The notes below the pieces were generated by a model. That model searched no databases. It was not told where the DNA came from and saw only the letters and a program-made list of their open reading frames with translations. The position numbers were made by a program, and so were the translations under genes. From Minisyncoccota bacterium (GTDB taxonomy: Bacteria; Patescibacteriota; Minisyncoccia; Phycocordibacterales; UBA5272), in NCBI GenBank assembly GCA_018061825.1, contig JAGOTK010000001.1:12837-57699 (forward strand): a stretch of 44,863 nucleotides of DNA, given 5' to 3'. This document shows positions 40,054-44,863 of the stretch, piece by piece (the stretch's first letter is position 1; every line of letters starts with the position of its first letter).

Positions 40054-42570
40054 TTATTTTAACTCATATAAATTATCACCTATCTCTAAGCTAGATCTCA
40101 TCGGTATTTCTTTTATAGCAGTATCAAGCACAAATAAATCTTTCCATTTTTTATCTTCTATTCTTTTTATTAAAACTTCTTCTAAAATACTTTTAAAAAT
40201 ATTTTTTTCCCTCTCTGAGATACTCTCATCTACCTCGAGTATAAGTTCATCGTGGATCTGCAAAAGGATTTTTACTTTATTTTCTAATTTATTTTCTTTT
40301 ATATATTGATCTATGTCTATCATAGCAAGCTTTAATATGTCAGCTGTAGTTCCCTGTATCGGTGCATTTATAGCTATTCTTTCTCCTTGCGCTCTTAGAA
40401 AAGGAAGCTTTGATTTAAGTAATGGTATTTGTCTTCTTCTGCCTAATAAAGTCTCTGTGTATCCATTTCTTCTAGCTTCTTCTTTTAATTTTTCTAAATA
40501 TTCACTTAAAGTAGAGAAAGTTTTTTTGTATTCATCATAAAATTCTTGAGCTTCCTTTCTACCTACTTTCATAGAGTCTTTTAATGCTGATACTCCCATC
40601 CCATAAAGAATTCCAAAATTAATAGCTTTGGCTTTTCTACGCATATCACTATCAACTTCATTTTCAGAAACTTTAAAGACTCTAGCAGCTACTCCCGTAT
40701 GTACATCTACCCCATTTTTAAATATATCGATAAGATTTTCATCTTTTGATAATATTGCAGCACTTCTTAAATCTATCTGAGAATAATCAAGAGAAAAAAG
40801 TTTTTTACCTTTCTCTGCAATAAAAGCTTTTCTGACCAATATACCTACTCCACTTCTTGCTGGTAAATTTTGAAGGTTAGGATTCTCAGAAGAAAATCTT
40901 CCCGTCGTAGTACCTGTCTGAATAAAATCAGAATGTATTCTTCCATCTTCTTTTGTAAAATTTCCAAGAGTATCTACATAAGTAGATAAAAGCTTAGTCA
41001 ACTCTCTATATTCTAATACTAAATTAATTATCGGATGAGAATTTTTTAGCTTTTCAAGTTCTGTAGCATTTGTAGAAAGTGCTCCACCAGCAGTCTTTTT
41101 AATCTTTTCACCAAGCTTTAATTTTTCATACAAAATTATACCAAGCTGCTTTGGAGAAGAAATATTAAAATCTTCTTTTGCATGATCAAAAATTTCTTTT
41201 TCTATTTCTTTTACTCTTGTGTGTAGACTTTTACTTTGCTCTGTTAAAATATTTTTATCAAGTAATATTCCATTATTATTCATCTCTTTTAAAAGAGATA
41301 TTATTGGCTTTTCAACAAGAGTAAAAAGGCTGTAAAGATTTTCTTTTTCCAAATTTTCTTTCAAAATATTTTTTGCCTCTTGTAAATCATCAACTTTTGT
41401 GAAATTTAAAATTTGTTCTTCATCTGGATTTGTGATTTCGCTATTTAAAAGATTAAGCATTACTTTCATTTCTAAAAATTCATCTCTTGAAATATTTATT
41501 TCTTTTTTTTCTTCAATTATTTTGCTTCTAGTTTCTAAAGATTCATTTAGATCTAGACCTCCTATATTTAAAACAGGATCATTTAAAGATATTTTTTTAA
41601 ATGAAGATTTTTGACCTTGATTTTCAATACTTTTTTGATTAAATATGTTTTTAAAACTTCTAAATTCAAACTCATTACAAATTTTTGAAAATTCTGTATC
41701 ATCAAAATCTTTGAGCCATTCTTTTTCTGGAAGAGAAAAATCCATTGGAGCATCTCTCCTAATTGTCGCAAGAGTCTTTGAAAAAATAGCTTCTTCTTCT
41801 CCTCCTATTATCAAATTAATAATCCTATCTGTAATTTTATTTGCTTTATCTTTTTTACAAATTTCTAAAAACTTTTCTTTATCTTTATGAACCAAATCAT
41901 ACATTTTTTCAATAGATTCAAATAAATTTATTAGAGTTGTAGCTGTTTTTTCACCAATTCCTTTTATTCCAATAATATTGTCAGAAGTATCACCTCTTAA
42001 TCCTTTATAATCAGGTATTTGCTCTGGAGTAAAATTGAATCTTTTTTTTACATCTTCATATTTATAAACTATAGTTTCACCAATTCCTTTTTTAAGAGTA
42101 TAGACTTTCACACTATTTTTTTTATCTATAAGTTGCATTGTATCCATATCCCCAGAGGCAATAAAAACTTCCAAGTCTTCATCTTTGACTTTAAAATTAA
42201 CTTTACTGAGCTCCTCTACTATCGTTCCAAGTAAATCGTCAGCTTCAAAACCGACTAAAGAATAAACTGGAATATCTAAAGTCTCACAAATTTTTGGAGC
42301 AAGCTTTATTTGAGAAATAAGCTCATCGTCAGATTTGGCTCTATGTGCTTTATAATTTTCATAGACCTCATGACGAAATGTTGCTTCTTTTCTATCAAAA
42401 CAAGCAATCATATAATCAGGCTTTAACTCATCTTTTATTTTTAAGATCATTTTTATAAATCCAAAAAGAGCTCCTGTTGGTACTCCTCCATGAGTAGAGA
42501 AACCTACCATTGCATGATAAGCCCTATGAAGAAGTGCGTGAGAATCTAGTAAAACTAGTCTTTTTTTCAT
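40054..42570 (-). CDS. polA: DNA polymerase I without a 3'-5' exonuclease domain
   Basis: 838 residues. The 5'-nuclease domain (about 1-290) begins RLVLLDSHALLHRAYHAM and has YMIACFDRKEATFRHE and the helix-hairpin-helix LRGDTSDNIIGIKGIGEKTATTLI. From 300 to about 425 there is only a reduced domain without the exonuclease DxE motif. The polymerase domain has motif A LFSLDYSQIDLR (Asp595), motif B RRKAKAINFGILYGMG and motif C LLQIHDELILEV. A gap-filling polymerase that does not proofread. Placed in tsaE-polA-holA with gaps of 23 and 4 bp. Confidence 0.96.
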   Translation of the reverse strand: MKKRLVLLDSHALLHRAYHAMVGFSTHGGVPTGALFGFIKMILKIKDELKPDYMIACFDRKEATFRHEVYENYKAHRAKSDDELISQIKLAPKICETLDIPVYSLVGFEADDLLGTIVEELSKVNFKVKDEDLEVFIASGDMDTMQLIDKKNSVKVYTLKKGIGETIVYKYEDVKKRFNFTPEQIPDYKGLRGDTSDNIIGIKGIGEKTATTLINLFESIEKMYDLVHKDKEKFLEICKKDKANKITDRIINLIIGGEEEAIFSKTLATIRRDAPMDFSLPEKEWLKDFDDTEFSKICNEFEFRSFKNIFNQKSIENQGQKSSFKKISLNDPVLNIGGLDLNESLETRSKIIEEKKEINISRDEFLEMKVMLNLLNSEITNPDEEQILNFTKVDDLQEAKNILKENLEKENLYSLFTLVEKPIISLLKEMNNNGILLDKNILTEQSKSLHTRVKEIEKEIFDHAKEDFNISSPKQLGIILYEKLKLGEKIKKTAGGALSTNATELEKLKNSHPIINLVLEYRELTKLLSTYVDTLGNFTKEDGRIHSDFIQTGTTTGRFSSENPNLQNLPARSGVGILVRKAFIAEKGKKLFSLDYSQIDLRSAAILSKDENLIDIFKNGVDVHTGVAARVFKVSENEVDSDMRRKAKAINFGILYGMGVSALKDSMKVGRKEAQEFYDEYKKTFSTLSEYLEKLKEEARRNGYTETLLGRRRQIPLLKSKLPFLRAQGERIAINAPIQGTTADILKLAMIDIDQYIKENKLENKVKILLQIHDELILEVDESISEREKNIFKSILEEVLIKRIEDKKWKDLFVLDTAIKEIPMRSSLEIGDNLYELK

Positions 42571-42593
42571 ACTATATATCTATATTTTATCAC

Positions 42594-43031
42594 TTAAAAC
42601 TTAATTATAGAAATATCCCTCTCTTTATCATTTAAATGTCTAAAATCAACTGTAAAATCTGGATTTATACCTACTTCTTTTACAAATCTTTCTGGCCATT
42701 CTATAAAAATAATTTTTCCCGTATGATTTAGTTCTCTATTTAATTCTAAAGAATGACCTTCTTCTTCTATTTCGAACCTATATCCATCTATATGAATCAA
42801 ATTTTTATAATCTTTTCTTAAAACAAAAGTTGGAGAAATAATGTCTTCTTCTATTCCAAAAATTTTTGCAAAATATTTTGTAAAAGTAGTTTTTCCAGCT
42901 CCAAGATCACCTTTCAAAAAAATAACACAAGATCTATTTTCTTTTTGAAAGAAAAATTCTACTTCTGATAAAAGCTTTTTCGCTATATCTTTAAGATTTT
43001 CTTCTTTGATATTTTTAAATTCCAATTTCAT
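42594..43031 (-). CDS. tsaE: tRNA threonylcarbamoyladenosine biosynthesis ATPase TsaE
   Basis: 145 residues. P-loop LKGDLGAGKTTFTKYFAKIFG (Walker A at 41-49), then ISPTFVLRKDY and LIHIDGYRFE (Walker B-type IDxYR), and FIEWPERF. Helps TsaB/TsaD make t6A37 in tRNAs reading ANN codons. First gene of the tsaE-polA-holA cluster. Confidence 0.95.
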   Translation of the reverse strand: MKLEFKNIKEENLKDIAKKLLSEVEFFFQKENRSCVIFLKGDLGAGKTTFTKYFAKIFGIEEDIISPTFVLRKDYKNLIHIDGYRFEIEEEGHSLELNRELNHTGKIIFIEWPERFVKEVGINPDFTVDFRHLNDKERDISIIKF

Positions 43032-43079
43032 ATATAAATATGTATTTATTAATAAAATAATAACACAGTATAAATAAAA

Positions 43080-43118
43080 AATAAATCGCCTATTTTATAG
43101 ACGATTTATTTTTTATTT
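43080..43118. terminator. Terminator between the wall protein gene and tsaE
   Basis: AATAAATCG...CGATTTATT hairpin with T-run, symmetric. Confidence 0.8.
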
Positions 43119-43122
43119 ATCT

Positions 43123-44863
43123 TTAAGATCTATGATGATGAATAGTCTCTTCTTTTTCTAATTTTCTTTCTGCGATCCATCTACGAATATTCATAATCAA
43201 CACAACTATTATTAGTATAACTGCAAATAATACCAACCATCCTAATAGACTTTGTGGAAACAACATTGCTGCCACAGAAGAGCTTTTTGCTACTGTGTCT
43301 TTTGATCCAGAGCTTGCTACTATATTTGCTGTCATATATGCCGACACTTCATCTTTTACAATCTTTGATCCAGATACTGGTAAATTGTATGAAGCATACA
43401 CTGTAGTGACTACTGCTTTTCCAATTTCAGCTGTATTTGATACTTTTGCTGGAAGAATAAATGTTTTCACTTCTTTAGAATTTATATTTCCAATTGGTAC
43501 AGTCATCACATTATCTTTTACAATCACTCCAGCTGTAGTCGTAGCATCTAGGAATATAATTTCTGAAGGTAAGACTATTTTAGTTTCTGCTCCACTTACA
43601 GCAGTATCAGAATCATTCGTTATACTAATCCTATAATTTATAGTACTACCTTGTACTAAATCTGGAGAATTTCTTTCTATTTTAATAGATAATAATTTTC
43701 CACCTGCATTTATAGTGTCTGCTATTGATACAGTCTTTGCTACCGCAATAGATCCATCAGAACATACAAATTCTGTCTTTGTCTTTGGTTTTACTTTTAC
43801 TACTGTGCTTGGTGATGCATAAACTACATGAGATTTTGTAGCTGCTAATGTCTTAAAAGATACTATTTTTCCTCTATATGTACCGTCTCTATTTGCCATC
43901 ACAGCTCTACAATAATATGTAGTACTTGCTTTCAATCCTGAAATAACATTTGAATAAAATGATTGTGAATTATTTCCAATATCTGCAGAATTTGTAACTT
44001 TTCCTAAACTCTCAGAAGTTCCAAATTCAAACCAACCTACAGACCCTACTCCACTTGAAATAAGTCCTACACCATTACATTCTGCAGAAGTCTGACTAAC
44101 TTTTGTGGGTATATTTGTAAGTACTGAATGACTTGTTATTGTGACTGTTTTCACGACAACATTTGTGATTGTTTTTACTGGACACATTGCACCTACAGAA
44201 ATTACAGAACCGTCCCAACATGTCTGATATTGAGAAGGACAAGACTGACTAACAGATATAGTCACTCCATTCCAACATGTGTGAGTCTGCGCTGGACATA
44301 CTTGAGTCATTGGTAATGACTGCCCATTAGGACATATATGAAACTGTGGAGGACAAGCTTGATTTATTGATATCACTGTCCCATTCCAACATGTCTGTGT
44401 CTGTGGAGGACAAGCTTGATTTATTGATATCACTTGTCCATTAGGACATGTCTGTGTCTGTGCTGGACATTGAGATTGATTGTATACATATGTACCGTTC
44501 CAACATTGAAACATCTGTGGTTGTTGTTGCTGTTGTGTATAGTAAGAATATGATTGTTGCTGTTGATACACTGGATAATTGTATGATGGTTGATTGTAAA
44601 CTACTGGTTGATACACAGGAGGAATGTAGGGGTTTGGATTATAAACACAAGTCCAAGTATTAGAATCATAGGTTGTTCCTGCTGGACATGAAGATGATGC
44701 AGAACTCACACAACTCCATCCATCTGCTGATGGTACTGTTCCTGCTGGACATGAAGATGATGCAGAACTCACACAACTCCATCCATCTGCTGATGGTACT
44801 GTTCCTGCTGGACATGAAGATGATGCAGAACTCACACAACTCCATCCATCTGCTGATGGTACT
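43123..44863 (-). CDS. Repeat-rich wall-anchored surface protein (N-terminus cut by window edge)
   Basis: At least 580 residues; the frame is open to the right edge, so the true start is outside. In order: perfect 21-residue repeats (SCPAGTVPSADGWSCVSSASS), a Tyr/Pro/Gln-rich linker, six units of about 19 residues of the form CWNGT..SINQACPPQTQT, then a fibronectin-like domain (LTNIPTKVSQTSAECNGVGL...STTYYCRAVMANRDGTYRGKIVSF). A DUF11 domain follows (IKIERNSPDLVQGSTINYRISITNDSD...VKTFILPAKVSNTAEI). One membrane segment (LLGWLVLFAVILIIVVLIMNI) and a basic tail end the protein. Cys pairs suggest disulfide-bonded repeats. Displayed outside the membrane. Confidence 0.88.
   Translation of the reverse strand, partial: VPSADGWSCVSSASSSCPAGTVPSADGWSCVSSASSSCPAGTVPSADGWSCVSSASSSCPAGTTYDSNTWTCVYNPNPYIPPVYQPVVYNQPSYNYPVYQQQQSYSYYTQQQQQPQMFQCWNGTYVYNQSQCPAQTQTCPNGQVISINQACPPQTQTCWNGTVISINQACPPQFHICPNGQSLPMTQVCPAQTHTCWNGVTISVSQSCPSQYQTCWDGSVISVGAMCPVKTITNVVVKTVTITSHSVLTNIPTKVSQTSAECNGVGLISSGVGSVGWFEFGTSESLGKVTNSADIGNNSQSFYSNVISGLKASTTYYCRAVMANRDGTYRGKIVSFKTLAATKSHVVYASPSTVVKVKPKTKTEFVCSDGSIAVAKTVSIADTINAGGKLLSIKIERNSPDLVQGSTINYRISITNDSDTAVSGAETKIVLPSEIIFLDATTTAGVIVKDNVMTVPIGNINSKEVKTFILPAKVSNTAEIGKAVVTTVYASYNLPVSGSKIVKDEVSAYMTANIVASSGSKDTVAKSSSVAAMLFPQSLLGWLVLFAVILIIVVLIMNIRRWIAERKLEKEETIHHHRS
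44675..44863 (-). repeat. Three perfect 63-bp tandem repeats
   Basis: Three copies of one 63-nt unit (starting CTGATGGTACTG on plus), identical at nucleotide level and running off the window edge. Each unit encodes 21 residues of the surface protein. Identity including third positions points to recent expansion. Confidence 0.9.

Noticed and set aside
1-44863. CRISPR array or insertion sequence
   Set aside because: No regularly spaced direct repeats with unique spacers and no transposase found. The only direct repeats are the 63-bp coding units and the duplicated island module.

Overview
The window is an AT-rich bacterial chromosome segment of 44,863 bp that looks like a member of the Candidate Phyla Radiation (Patescibacteria), most like Parcubacteria. 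This is an inference from the sequence. Housekeeping genes are short and mostly single-copy, and start codons usually lack a Shine-Dalgarno sequence. Many products match families common in that group: SIMPL protein, Cys-rich PLDc_N-like protein, DUF5666-like protein, DUF11-type wall protein, short TsaE and HolA, and DNA polymerase I without a proofreading domain. Six of the seven tRNA genes end without an encoded CCA and none shows a complete one.

Layout, left to right. (1) 1-3.9 kb: ileS on the minus strand, running off the left edge, behind a T-box leader with its own promoter and terminator. This IleRS carries a complete histidine-phosphatase (RHG/THG) domain inserted in its catalytic half. 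(2) 3.9-13.3 kb: GNAT-argS, a ParB-like protein, dihydrofolate reductase, secE-nusG-rplK without rplA, envelope proteins (SIMPL, collagen-like coiled coil), a free histidine phosphatase and a small basic protein. (3) 13.3-14.7 kb: msrA, msrB and a stand-alone CHC2 zinc-finger protein. (4) 14.7-17.45 kb: an accessory island. A minus-strand promoter with a palindrome filling its spacer reads through about 400 bp of back-to-back hairpins, three small ORFs, a type III hammerhead ribozyme and a duplicated ~95-bp module, then reaches a terminator at 14.8 kb. A divergent strong promoter makes a separate ~270-nt structured RNA with its own terminator. The 109-codon ORF of the island is a paralog of a 229-codon chromosomal gene at 9.4-10.1 kb. 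(5) 17.4-26.3 kb: TrmB-type regulator, tRNA-His and tRNA-Leu, rplS, RluA-type synthase, tRNA-Val and tRNA-Arg, proS, NAD kinase, DedA/YqaA-like membrane protein, tRNA-binding OB protein, ruvX and a MurE-like ligase. (6) 26.4 kb: a compact small RNA with its own promoter and terminator. (7) 26.5-33.7 kb: polysaccharide deacetylase, then an ECF sigma factor, a membrane protein (possible anti-sigma) and a MacA/MacB-like export system, all in one direction. (8) 33.8-44.9 kb: tRNAs, TrmH-type methylase, rpsT, guanylate-kinase-like protein, ruvA-mutM, a Gly/Tyr/Asn-rich secreted protein, the tsaE-polA-holA operon and a repeat-rich wall protein that runs off the right edge.

The strongest points for follow-up are the IleRS-phosphatase fusion, the T-box in this lineage, the hammerhead ribozyme with its RNA-rich island, and the two small-RNA candidates with clear promoters and terminators.
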